Shown: positions 1 through 7,349 of the stretch, piece by piece
How the letters are laid out: every line of letters begins with the position of its first letter
Numbering within the stretch: position 1 is the stretch's first letter
Origin: Streptosporangium amethystogenes
Lineage (GTDB): Bacteria; Actinomycetota; Actinomycetes; Streptosporangiales; Streptosporangiaceae
Assembly (NCBI RefSeq): GCF_000721075.1
Contig: NZ_JOEQ01000028.1
Location: forward strand, 30,015 to 94,014
Direction: 5' to 3'
DNA length: 64,000 nucleotides
The notes under the pieces: model-generated
Database searches by the model: none
What the model was told of the DNA's origin: nothing
The model's input: the letters and a program-made list of their open reading frames with translations, nothing else
Translations under genes and position numbers: made by a program

Positions 1-399
1 CCTGCTCCTCTGCCCGCATCGCCGCGATCCGGGCGGGGGCCACGCCGAGCTCGGCCATGCGCTGGTAGGCGCGATCGAGGATGAAGGGCGGCATGGCCTC
101 CACGGAGTCGTCGTACAAGACGCCAGGCCTCGTCCGCACCGGACGGAGGCGGTCCGGCAGTCTGTAGTCGTAGATCTCCTCGTCCTCGTCCTCGTCGTCG
201 GCGCCGAAATGCCACGGCTGCTCGACGTCGGTGGGGAGCCGTACAGGTGGATCCGGCCCCTGGCGAAGGGGATCTGCCGGTCGCCCTCGTGGGCCACCGC
301 CCTGTCCGGGCCGTCGTCGCTGGTCCAGGTGATGAAGAAGGCACGCAGCGGGGTGTCGTCGTCGAGGTAGCGGCCAGGCCGGTAGGCGCCGCCCACCAT
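1..399 (-). pseudogene. Hypothetical protein remnant, frameshifted, open at the window edge
   Basis: Reading down from an ATG at 397-399, the first ~57 codons look coding (AFFITWTSDDGPDRAV, then RQIPFARGRIHLY). Near base 232 the coding-like reading moves to another frame (RLPTDVEQPWHFG, an acidic run, then AMPPFILDRAYQRM), which stays open to base 1. Coding-like sequence also continues upstream of the ATG in the same frame to about 490. I do not recognise the family. A one-base indel in a formerly longer gene is the simplest reading; a sequencing error would look the same. Confidence 0.4.
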
Positions 400-475
400 G
401 ATCCGTCGGGGCGACGGCTCCAGGTCGGGCTCCTCGCCACGGGTGAGGGCGCGTACTCCCACGGAGTGGTTCGCG

Positions 476-550
476 CCGTCCCAGAACTTCTCTGGTCTCG
501 GGATCGGTCGCCAGGACCTTGTCCTCGGCTTCGACCTTGTCTATGGCTGT
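476..550 (-). pseudogene. Possible HINT/intein-like fragment of a polymorphic toxin
   Basis: About 24 codons on the minus strand read DKVEAEDKVLATDPETREV. This resembles the GDKVLATDPETG segment of HINT domains in actinobacterial RHS/polymorphic toxins. No other part of such a protein is present, and the frame changes into the neighbouring hypothetical remnant. The fragment sits just 3' of the esterase tail. The call rests on a short motif recalled from the family and is tentative. Confidence 0.3.
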
Positions 551-801
551 GTCCGGCCCCAGACACGGTGGGAGTCCGGTACGGGATAGGCGGTGTTGGC
601 GGGAGTGACGTCCCAGACACGGGTGGAGCCGAGCCGGGTGTCAAAGGGCGGCCAGCCGGGGTCGCCGGTAGCGGCGAAAGAGGTCCATGCGGTGCGGATC
701 CGGTGGGACAGGGCGGCGAAGCCGGCAGGGGGCGGGGTGCGGAGGAAACGGGCGGCGTAGCGGGTGTGCGGCAGGCCGAAGACGAACGGAAGGTCGATGC
801 T
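541..801 (-). pseudogene. C-terminal fragment of a type-B carboxylesterase
   Basis: This is the 3' part of a 227-codon open frame whose 5' part is a serine recombinase. From about codon 142 it reads DLPFVFG, ALSHRIRTAWTSFAATGDP and WPPFDTRLGSTRVWD, the hallmark end of type-B carboxylesterases, where DLPFVFG follows the catalytic His. The catalytic Ser and Glu/Asp regions (about 400 residues) are missing, so it cannot be an active esterase. It ends at a TAG at 541-543. The fusion is in frame with no stop, indicating a deletion or recombination junction near 798-806. Confidence 0.7.
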
Positions 802-1062
802 GTCGCCGGGCCGCATGTAGTCCAGGGCCTTCCAGAGCGCTTCGTGCTCGACGTCCTTGCCGGACTTCTTGTCGGCGAAGATCCGGCTACAGCCTGCGGC
901 TTCCAACGCGAGGACCTGCCGATCCAGGAGCTGGTCCTTGGTCGACACCCGCGCGTACCCGACCAGGGCCCCGGACAGGACGGCTGGTTCGGCGGACAGC
1001 AGGTCGTCTGTGGCCTCACTGAGTCCGGGAGCTCCGAGTGGGTCCCGCGGGGTGATCGCCAT
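802..1062 (-). pseudogene. Truncated serine recombinase (Tn3-type resolvase N-terminus)
   Basis: Begins at an ATG at 1060-1062 and carries VGYARVSTKDQ with the nucleophilic serine, LDRQVLALEAAGCSRIF, DKKSGK and ALDYMRPGD. These are the first ~90 residues of the resolvase/invertase catalytic domain. The expected continuation (LDRLGRS helix E and the C-terminal HTH) is replaced in frame by an esterase tail. It could still fold in part but lacks DNA-binding and helix E. Repeats typical of a res site lie directly upstream. It is probably a remnant of a Tn3-family element; another Tn3-type transposase fragment lies at 13834-14118. Confidence 0.75.
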
Positions 1063-1115
1063 GTCGAGAAGTGTGTAGGTAAAAGGGTGTGCTCGGAATT
1101 CCTGAACACCCTGAC

Positions 1116-1214
1116 TTCTCAACACGTTTTTCCGACAGATTGTTGGTGCCGGTCGGTCTGCGCAGAGGACTTTGGGCGGGGTGTTGAGAATCGAACGATT
1201 CTCAACACCCCGCC
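1116..1214. repeat. res-like cluster of TTCTCAACAC repeats with a 19-bp palindrome
   Basis: TTCTCAACAC occurs at 1116-1125 and 1199-1208 and inverted at 1181-1190. The last two are part of a perfect 19-bp inverted repeat (arms 1175-1193 and 1196-1214) with a two-base AA centre. The cluster is immediately upstream of the resolvase start, where Tn3-type resolvases usually have their res subsites. It could also form a strong hairpin. Assignment as a recombination site is inferred from position and symmetry. Confidence 0.5.
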
Positions 1215-1247
1215 AAGAAGTCAATGCGATGGAGGTCGACCGAGCGT

Positions 1248-1268
1248 CGGCTGTGAATCCAACGAAGT
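1248..1268 (+). repeat. Left copy of a 21-bp inverted repeat (20/21 match to 4605-4625)
   Basis: CGGCTGTGAATCCAACGAAGT at 1248-1268 matches the reverse complement of 4605-4625 at 20 of 21 positions. The pair brackets the HAD/MFS/MocR module. It could be a terminal repeat of a non-autonomous element or two insertions of the same IS end. No transposase lies between the copies. Confidence 0.6.
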
Positions 1269-1333
1269 CGTCTCCGACCTGGGACTGGGGGGTGCTGGCC
1301 GATTTTGATAGTTGTTGCGGTGGTTTGTGTCGT

Positions 1334-1990
1334 TCAATGATCGGGATCGAGGTGGTCGAGGAGATCGGTCAGGTTGGTGATGTAGGACGTCGCTTGGGGG
1401 AGGCTGCTGGCGGGGGTGAGGGCTGTGTAGCCGAGGACGGGCATGCCGGCGGCCCTTGCCGCGTGGATGCCGTTGGGGCTGTCTTCGATGACGAGGCAGT
1501 CGCGCGGGTGGGTGCCGATCGTGGCGGCAGCGTGCAGGAAGAGGTCGGGGGCGGGTTTTCCGATGCCACCAACATCTTGGGCGCTGAAGACGACGCCGGG
1601 AGGCAGGAGGGGGCGCAGGCCGGTCTTGTCGAGGGTGAGGTCGATCCAGGCGTGGTCGGAGGAGGACGCCAGGCAGTAGGGGATGCCGCGGCGCCGTAGT
1701 TCGGTGAGCACGGTGGAGGCACCCTGGGTGGCGTCCAGTCGTTCCCGGAAGGCGGCGAATACCCGCTCGTGGCAGCGGGCGGTGAAGTCTGCGGGCAGGG
1801 CGCCACCGTATCGGTCCGCGACGACGGTGTGGACGGTACGGGCCGCGTTGCCGAGGAAGTATCGGTAGGACTCCTCCAAGGTGAAGGGAAAGCCCAGTTC
1901 TGTCAGGTATCCCGAGAGCGCGCGGTGCGCGGTGGGTTCGCTGTCGACGAGGACGCCGTCGTTGTCGAAGATGACAAGTTGGGGTTTCAC
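1334..1990 (-). CDS. HAD-superfamily hydrolase, beta-phosphoglucomutase/phosphatase type
   Basis: Predicted cytoplasmic 218-residue HAD subfamily IA phosphatase or mutase. Motif I is FDNDGVLVDSEP (nucleophile Asp9, acid/base Asp11), the helical cap follows (about residues 17-85), motif II is ASSSD, motif III is GKPAPDLF and motif IV is VIEDSPNG. Length is normal for the family. Its GTG start (1988-1990) has GGAGAA just upstream and lies 11 bases after the MFS gene, so the two form an operon. The substrate cannot be read from sequence; a sugar phosphate or phosphoglycolate is usual. Confidence 0.88.
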   Translation of the reverse strand: MKPQLVIFDNDGVLVDSEPTAHRALSGYLTELGFPFTLEESYRYFLGNAARTVHTVVADRYGGALPADFTARCHERVFAAFRERLDATQGASTVLTELRRRGIPYCLASSSDHAWIDLTLDKTGLRPLLPPGVVFSAQDVGGIGKPAPDLFLHAAATIGTHPRDCLVIEDSPNGIHAARAAGMPVLGYTALTPASSLPQATSYITNLTDLLDHLDPDH

Positions 1991-2001
1991 GGGTTCTCCA
2001 T

Positions 2002-3153
2002 TCAGTTGAAGGTCGCTATGAGGGCCGTCACGAGGAAGGCGGCGCCGAGGAGGCAGGTCAGCGTCCAGCCGCCGGTCGCGTAGGCGGCGGGCCCGGTGGC
2101 GGCGCCGGCGACGCCGCCGAGGGTGTAGGCGGCCATGTAGACCGAGGCGAGGCGGGCGCGGGCGTCGTCGATGCTGTAGACGACGGTCATGTTGAGCAGG
2201 TGGGTGGCCTGGATGGCGATGTCCATGGCGAGGAGCCCGATGAGGAGCCAGGCGAGGTGCTGGCCTCCGGCCCAGAGGGCGGCGAAGGACGCGACGCCGA
2301 GGGCCAGGGCCGCCCGGGTGAGTTGCCGGTGTTCCGCTCGGTCGGCGGCGCGGCCGATGTGGCGGGCGGCGAGTGCTCCGGCGGCGCCGGCCAGGGCCAG
2401 CAGCCCGAGCTGAGCGGGGCCGTAACGGTAGGGCGGTTCGGAGAGGCGGAAGGCGGCGGTCGACCAGAAGACGCCGAAGGCGGCGAAGGAACAGGCTCCG
2501 ATGAAGGCGCGACGTCGCAGCAGCCGGTGGGTGGCGGCGAGGCGGACGGTGGCGTGGAGCTGGGCCCGGTAGGGGAGGACCAGGTCAGGTGGGGCGGGCG
2601 GCCTGGCGCGGGTGAGGAGGACAGCCAGGAGCAGGGTGACGATCGCGGCCGCGGCGAACAGGACACGCCACCCGGCGGCCTGCGAGACCAGGCCTGCGAC
2701 GGTACGGGACAGGAGGATGCCGATGAGTCCGCCGGTGAGCATCGTTCCTACGGCGCGTCCGCGTTCGTCGGGTGCGGCCAGGGTGACGACGTAGGGGATG
2801 AGGATGTTGACGGCAGCAGCGGTGGTGAGCCCGATGAGCGCTCCGGCGGCGAGAAGGAGGCCGGTGGTGCGTGCGGCGGCGGTCAGGACGAGGGCGGCGG
2901 CGTCCGTGCAGAGCAGGACGGCCAGGAGAGGTCGGCGGGGGACGATGTCGCCGAGGGGGACGATGAGGATCAGCGCGAGGGCGTAACCGAGCTGGCCGGC
3001 GGCGATGAGGTGGTCGGCGGAGTGGGGGCCGAGGGATCGGGAGATCTGCGGAAGAAGGGGCTGGCAGTAGTAGAGGTTCGCGATCGTCAGCCCGTAGGCC
3101 GCCGCGAGCAGCCCGACGGTCTTGGGGGCGACGAGCTGAGGAGTTCGAGCCAT
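2002..3153 (-). CDS. MFS transporter, DHA1-like, 12 TM
   Basis: Integral membrane protein of about 383 residues. The N-terminal helix carries NLYYCQPLLPQI, typical of the YnfM/YdhP-like drug or metabolite exporters. The loop 2-3 MFS motif appears as GDIVPRRPLL, and about 12 hydrophobic segments can be counted. ATG at 3151-3153 is preferred; a GTG two codons upstream is also possible. It is divergent from the MocR-type regulator across about 50 bases and precedes the HAD gene by 11 bases. Probably an exporter controlled by that regulator (inference). Confidence 0.88.
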   Translation of the reverse strand: MARTPQLVAPKTVGLLAAAYGLTIANLYYCQPLLPQISRSLGPHSADHLIAAGQLGYALALILIVPLGDIVPRRPLLAVLLCTDAAALVLTAAARTTGLLLAAGALIGLTTAAAVNILIPYVVTLAAPDERGRAVGTMLTGGLIGILLSRTVAGLVSQAAGWRVLFAAAAIVTLLLAVLLTRARPPAPPDLVLPYRAQLHATVRLAATHRLLRRRAFIGACSFAAFGVFWSTAAFRLSEPPYRYGPAQLGLLALAGAAGALAARHIGRAADRAEHRQLTRAALALGVASFAALWAGGQHLAWLLIGLLAMDIAIQATHLLNMTVVYSIDDARARLASVYMAAYTLGGVAGAATGPAAYATGGWTLTCLLGAAFLVTALIATFN

Positions 3154-3206
3154 GATCACCCGAACGACCCTAGGTAGGAATTAGGTCTTCGGTAAGGTCC
3201 ATTCAT

Positions 3207-4577
3207 ATGACAGGTGAGTGGCCCAATCTTGGGCTGGATCTGCATGTGGAGTTGGACGTCGCCGAAGGGCTGCGGACGGGGCTGGAGCGGGCGTTGCGTG
3301 CGGCGGTGCGGTCGGGGCGACTGGTGACCGGGACGCGGCTGCCGGCGACGCGAAGGCTCGCGGAGGATCTGGGGCTGGCGCGGGGCACCGTGCGGGCGGC
3401 GTACGACCAGCTGATCGCCGAGGGGTATCTGACCGCGCGGCAGGGTTCCGGCACCGTGGTGGCGCTGCCGCCGCAGGCCGTGCCGACGGCCGCAGCCGTA
3501 CCGGTGATGAAGCGACCGCGGCACGATCTGCGTCCGGGAAGTCCAGACACCTCGGCATTCCCGACGGTGGCGTGGTTGGAGTCGTCGCGGAGGGCTCTGG
3601 GATCGGCACCGGCCGATGCCTTCGGATACGGCGATCCGCGGGGCCGCCTCGAACTGCGGGTCGCGCTGGCCGACTATCTGGGACGGGCGCGGGGCGTCCT
3701 GGCGCATCCGGATTCGATCGTGATCACCAACGGGTATCTGCAGGGCCTGACACTGCTGGCCGGTGTCGTCGGCGGGACGTTCGCAATGGAGGATCCCGGT
3801 GTCCCCATGCACCGTGAGGCCGTCCGCCGCACCGGAGCGCGGGTGGTGCCCCTGCCGGTCGACGAACTGGGTGCCCGCACCGATCTCGTCGGCGGCCTGG
3901 ATCCGGACGCCGTGGAAGTCACCCCGGCCCATCAGTACCCGACCGGCCGGACGCTCCATCCCGGCAGGCGGCGCGCACTGCTGGACTGGGCACGCTCGTC
4001 CGGCAACCTGATCATCGAGAACGACTACGACGCGGAGTTCCGCTACGACCGCAAGCCCGTCGGCGCGCTGCAGGGCGCCTGCCCCGAAGACGTCGCCTAC
4101 CTAGGCACGACGTCCAAGACCCTCGGCCCGGCACTGCGGATCGGCTGGATGGTCCTGCCGCCCCGACTGATCGGCCCGGTCGTCGACGCCAAACTCCACA
4201 CCGACCACCACACCGAGCACCTCGGCCAGCTCGCCCTGGCCGACCTGATCACCCGGCACGGCTACGACCGGCACATCCGCGCGTCTCGCCAGCGATACCT
4301 CCGCCGCCGCGACCGGCTCCGTCTCCGCCTCGCCGACTTTCCCGTCATCCTGACCGGCATCGCCGCCGGCCTGCACGCTCTGGCCGTCCTTCCCCCGGGC
4401 GGCCCCACCGAGACCGACATCCGCACGGCGGCGGAAGCGCACGACCTCGCCCTCGGCTACTTGTCGGACCGCCGCGAGCTCCCCTCCACCACCCAAGGCG
4501 TCATCATCGGCTACGGCCGTCCCCCCGAACATGCCTACACCGCTGCTCTGGACGCCTTGACCGCATGCTTCCGCTAA
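3207..4577 (+). CDS. MocR/PdxR-type GntR regulator with aminotransferase-like domain
   Basis: 456 residues. A GntR winged helix (about 15-85, with TRRLAEDLGLARGTVRAAYDQL) is followed by a fold-type I aminotransferase-like domain. The PLP lysine is in TTSKTLGP (about residue 306), with FGYGDPRGRLELR and NDYDAEFRYD also conserved. Family members sense PLP or amino-compound ligands and control divergent genes. Here that is the MFS/HAD operon starting 50 bases away. The ATG at 3207 has no clear ribosome site and may be close to leaderless. Complete, with normal length. Confidence 0.9.
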   Translation: MTGEWPNLGLDLHVELDVAEGLRTGLERALRAAVRSGRLVTGTRLPATRRLAEDLGLARGTVRAAYDQLIAEGYLTARQGSGTVVALPPQAVPTAAAVPVMKRPRHDLRPGSPDTSAFPTVAWLESSRRALGSAPADAFGYGDPRGRLELRVALADYLGRARGVLAHPDSIVITNGYLQGLTLLAGVVGGTFAMEDPGVPMHREAVRRTGARVVPLPVDELGARTDLVGGLDPDAVEVTPAHQYPTGRTLHPGRRRALLDWARSSGNLIIENDYDAEFRYDRKPVGALQGACPEDVAYLGTTSKTLGPALRIGWMVLPPRLIGPVVDAKLHTDHHTEHLGQLALADLITRHGYDRHIRASRQRYLRRRDRLRLRLADFPVILTGIAAGLHALAVLPPGGPTETDIRTAAEAHDLALGYLSDRRELPSTTQGVIIGYGRPPEHAYTAALDALTACFR

Positions 4578-4604
4578 CCCACCCCCAACGCGCGTCAGGA
4601 CCCA

Positions 4605-4625
4605 ACTTCGTTGGATTCACGGCCG
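4605..4625 (-). repeat. Right copy of the 21-bp inverted repeat
   Basis: Pairs with 1248-1268 in inverted orientation with one mismatch. It lies 27 bases after the MocR stop and directly before the decayed LysE gene. Confidence 0.6.
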
Positions 4626-5052
4626 TTACTCAGTCGACCCCGGGGGGAGCCGCGCGACTACGGGGCGAATAGGGCGCGGGATTCGAGATCGAGGTGCGTG
4701 ATGGGGTGAGGTTGAGGATCCAGTCGCCGAACCGGCGGATGACGTGGGTGATGTAGGGGGAGACGGTGGCCAGGTCGTCGGGGTTGACGGGCGGGTGAGC
4801 ATGCCGATGCCCAGCCATACCAGATAGGCCGTGCCCATCGTGGTCAGCATGGTCAGCGCCAGTGGGGTGCGGGCCACCAGCGCGGCCACCGCGGTGGCCG
4901 CCAGATGCCCGGCCAGCAGTCCGCCGATCGCGGGCAGCACCGTGCGTGCGGTGCCGCAGTCCGGCGGCGATCGCGTACGCCCAGTCCGCTCCCGGGGTGA
5001 CCACGAACATCAACGACACCGCCCAGAACGCGGTGATGGTGGCGATCGCCAT
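4626..5052 (-). pseudogene. LysE-type amino-acid exporter, frameshifted and truncated
   Basis: The start (MAIATITAFWAVSLMFVVTP, then GADWAYAIAAGLRHR) is a classic LysE/RhtB first helix. Near 4940 the match shifts frame to LPAIGGLLAGHLAATAVA, then TTMGTAYLVWLGIGMLTRPS. After that the family match stops at roughly half the usual 200-210 residues. Frameshift and loss of the C-terminal helices make it non-functional. It is divergent from an Lrp-family gene 135 bases away, the classic exporter/regulator arrangement, and both are broken at their distal ends. Confidence 0.75.
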
Positions 5053-5187
5053 GAGCCGCTTCTCCCTTCGCTTGCCGAGCCCGGAACCTCAGGGCCCGCA
5101 TTCCCGAAGAGAAAGTTATGTTCGTATGTCCGAAACATGCTCCCCAATTTCCCTGCTGACCAGGGGTGATGGGGAAGCATCGTTCGT

Positions 5188-5505
5188 ATGGACGACGTGG
5201 ATCGGAAAATCCTTGCCGAGCTCCAGCGGGACGGGCGCCTGACCCTCACCGACCTGGCCGAGCGCGTGCGCCTCAGCCTCTCGCCCTGCCACCGCCGCCT
5301 GCGCGCCCTGGAGCGCTCCGGCGCGATCAGCGGTTACCACGCCGCCCTGGACGCCCACGCTCTCGGTCTGACCTTCGAGGCCCTGGTCTTCGTCGCCATG
5401 CGCGCCGCCAACCGTGCCACTCCAGGGGCTTGCCCGGTCGGGAGGATCTTCAACAGGTCGCGCAGACCGTATGCTCGGCAATCATGTAATAAATCTACAA
5501 TGTAA
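5188..5505 (+). pseudogene. Truncated Lrp/AsnC-family regulator
   Basis: 105 codons. The intact N-terminal HTH (DDVDRKILAELQRDGRLTLT, then RVRLSLSPCHRRLRALERSG) leads into the start of the ligand-binding RAM domain (TFEALVFVAMRAA). The reading then becomes low-complexity (NRATPGACPVGR) and stops about 45 residues short of the normal 150. It may still bind DNA but lacks most of the effector and oligomerisation domain. It is divergent from the broken lysE gene. The following 70 bases are unusually AT-rich for the window. Confidence 0.7.
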
Positions 5506-5582
5506 AGGCGTCGGACCGGTTTTCAAGATCATTAACAGGATGGACTAAAGACCGATCACCTACAAACAGGCCCTGACCTCGG

Positions 5583-6092
5583 ATGATTGCGCGGGCTGCT
5601 CCCGTGCCTCGGCAGGACGGAATGGTCGAAGAACTCGCCACCGTGGCACCGGTAAGTTTCGACGGCACCGACTGGCGAGACGGACTGCGCGACTACGCCC
5701 GAGTGCAGCTGGACACTCTTGCCGCCCACCCGAACCTGGTCCCGCTCGTCCTGTCCCGGCCGGCGACCACCGCGGGGAATCACCGCATGATGGAGACACT
5801 CCTCCAATCGCTGTGCACGGCCGGTTTCCAGCCGCGGCGGGCCCTGGACATGGTGTACGCCCTCAACGGGCTGATCCTCGTGCACGCCGCGCTCGGCGTC
5901 GGCGTCGGCGACGCGCCCCAGCCACACGGCGAACTCGGTCAGACCAGCCGCCTGGCCGATCTGCCCGCTGAGAGATACCCGCTCCTCGCCGAAGCCGCCC
6001 GCGCCAGTGCGGACCGCGGCCCCGCCGCCCGCTTCGAGTTCGCCCTGGAGGCACTGCTTGCCGGCTTCGTCGGCTCGCGTGGCGAGTCTTGA
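5583..6092 (+). pseudogene. TetR-family regulator lacking its HTH (C-terminal domain only)
   Basis: Family similarity begins around DGMVEELATVAPVSF and runs through DYARVQLDTLAAHPNLVPL and RFEFALEALLAGF, a TetR C-terminal ligand domain. The ~50-residue N-terminal DNA-binding helices are missing, and the first codons look like fused non-coding sequence. No upstream frame carries the HTH. It probably marks the third deletion end in the 4.6-6.1 kb decay zone. Confidence 0.65.
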
Positions 6093-6182
6093 CCGCGCTG
6101 GTGGGTACCACTTCTGGCCTATCTCCTGTGACAACGGCATGCCGTAGCCCTTACCGATGGGGCCCGTAGGGCTCGCAGGGCC

Positions 6183-7337
6183 TCAGGACTGGCCGCAGGT
6201 CGCGGGGCAGAACGTGACCTCGGGGTAGCGCGAGGATGGCTTGTCCAGGAGGGGCTGCCGCTTGGACTTCAGGTGCTGGTCGAGGAAGGCTGCCACGTAG
6301 GTGCGGGTGAGCTCGGCGGCGCGCGCCGCGGGCAGAACGTTGTAGGCGGGCGTGATACCGAGGGTGCCGGCCATCAGCGGGCCGTCGGTGAAGGATTGAT
6401 GTTCCGCGCCCGACAGTACGAGCCAGCGCTTCCACCCGGTCAGCAGCTTCCAGTCGCGCTCCCACGAAGTGTCGCGACCGCCGGGGACGTGCTGCGGCGA
6501 ACCCAGGAACATGAACGGCCGGGAGAATCCGCTCTTGGGGATGCGGGCGTAGGTGGTGCCGTCCATGTCGACGCCGGCGCGCACGCGGGGGTCCTTCATC
6601 ATGGTCGCCATGGCGCTGGCCCCGCCGATCGACTGGCCTGCCATCGCGATTTTGGAGTGGTCGATCCTGTCGGAACCATCCCATTTCGATGGCAGCTGGT
6701 CGAGCACGAAGGAGACGTCGGCCGCCCGTCCCGCGACCACCCCCGTGCCGAAGCCCGGGTCGGTGTCGCTGTCGCAGGCGAGGCATTCGGTGATCCGCCC
6801 GCCGGGGAAGGTCGTGGCGTAGCTCTCGTAGGTGTGGTCGATCCCGGCCACCACGTACCCGCGGCTGGCCAGGTCCTCGGCCAGGGACGTGAGAGTGATC
6901 ATCGGATTGGTGAAGCCGGGGGAGAGCACCACCAGTGGCAGGTTCCGGCCCGCGGGTTCGGCGTCTTTGATGGCGTTGGTGTGCGTCTTGCTGAGCGTGT
7001 CGTTCGGTATGTCCCCGATTCCCAGGCGCCTCAGGGTGAGCTCCGATTCCTTTGGCGTCATGTACGGCGCCCGCTGCCCGTTTCGCTGCTCGGTCGGATA
7101 CCACAGGGTGACCTTGAGTTCCCTGGCGTCGACGTCGAGGTTCCAGGGATCGGGGCGGGAGGTGTCTTTCAGATACAGGGCGGTGGTGCCGACCGGATGG
7201 GCGCCGGTGGGGGCGGGCAGGGTGGTGGGGCCGGTCGGTGTGGCCGATGGGGCGGCAAAGCGGGGTGGCGTGGGCGCGGAGCAGGCGGACGCGGCCAGGA
7301 CGACCAGTCCCGCGGCGACTGCCAGGATCTGTCTCAT
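6183..7337 (-). CDS. Lipoprotein alpha/beta-hydrolase, PAF-acetylhydrolase/chlorophyllase-like
   Basis: 384 residues. A lipoprotein signal (hydrophobic stretch ending VLAASAC) predicts attachment to the outer face of the membrane. The hydrolase core shows LVVLSPGF (oxyanion region), SRGYVVAGIDHTYES and a GQSIGG nucleophile elbow, and is cysteine-containing (ECLACDSD). The pattern fits PAF-acetylhydrolase-like lipases acting on small or oxidised esters. It is the last gene of a five-gene operon, 12 bases after the S41 protease stop. The substrate is unknown; lipid or cell-wall ester turnover is an inference. Confidence 0.85.
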   Translation of the reverse strand: MRQILAVAAGLVVLAASACSAPTPPRFAAPSATPTGPTTLPAPTGAHPVGTTALYLKDTSRPDPWNLDVDARELKVTLWYPTEQRNGQRAPYMTPKESELTLRRLGIGDIPNDTLSKTHTNAIKDAEPAGRNLPLVVLSPGFTNPMITLTSLAEDLASRGYVVAGIDHTYESYATTFPGGRITECLACDSDTDPGFGTGVVAGRAADVSFVLDQLPSKWDGSDRIDHSKIAMAGQSIGGASAMATMMKDPRVRAGVDMDGTTYARIPKSGFSRPFMFLGSPQHVPGGRDTSWERDWKLLTGWKRWLVLSGAEHQSFTDGPLMAGTLGITPAYNVLPAARAAELTRTYVAAFLDQHLKSKRQPLLDKPSSRYPEVTFCPATCGQS

Positions 7338-7349
7338 TGAGAGGTCCCT

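Noticed and set aside
247..1308. 353-codon open frame on the plus strand across the left edge
   Set aside because: Composition is the antisense of the recombinase/esterase region; no family resemblance; long antisense frames are expected at this GC content.
2200..3177. 325-codon glycine/glutamate-rich plus-strand frame
   Set aside because: Complete antisense of the MFS gene and low-complexity; a GC-rich shadow.
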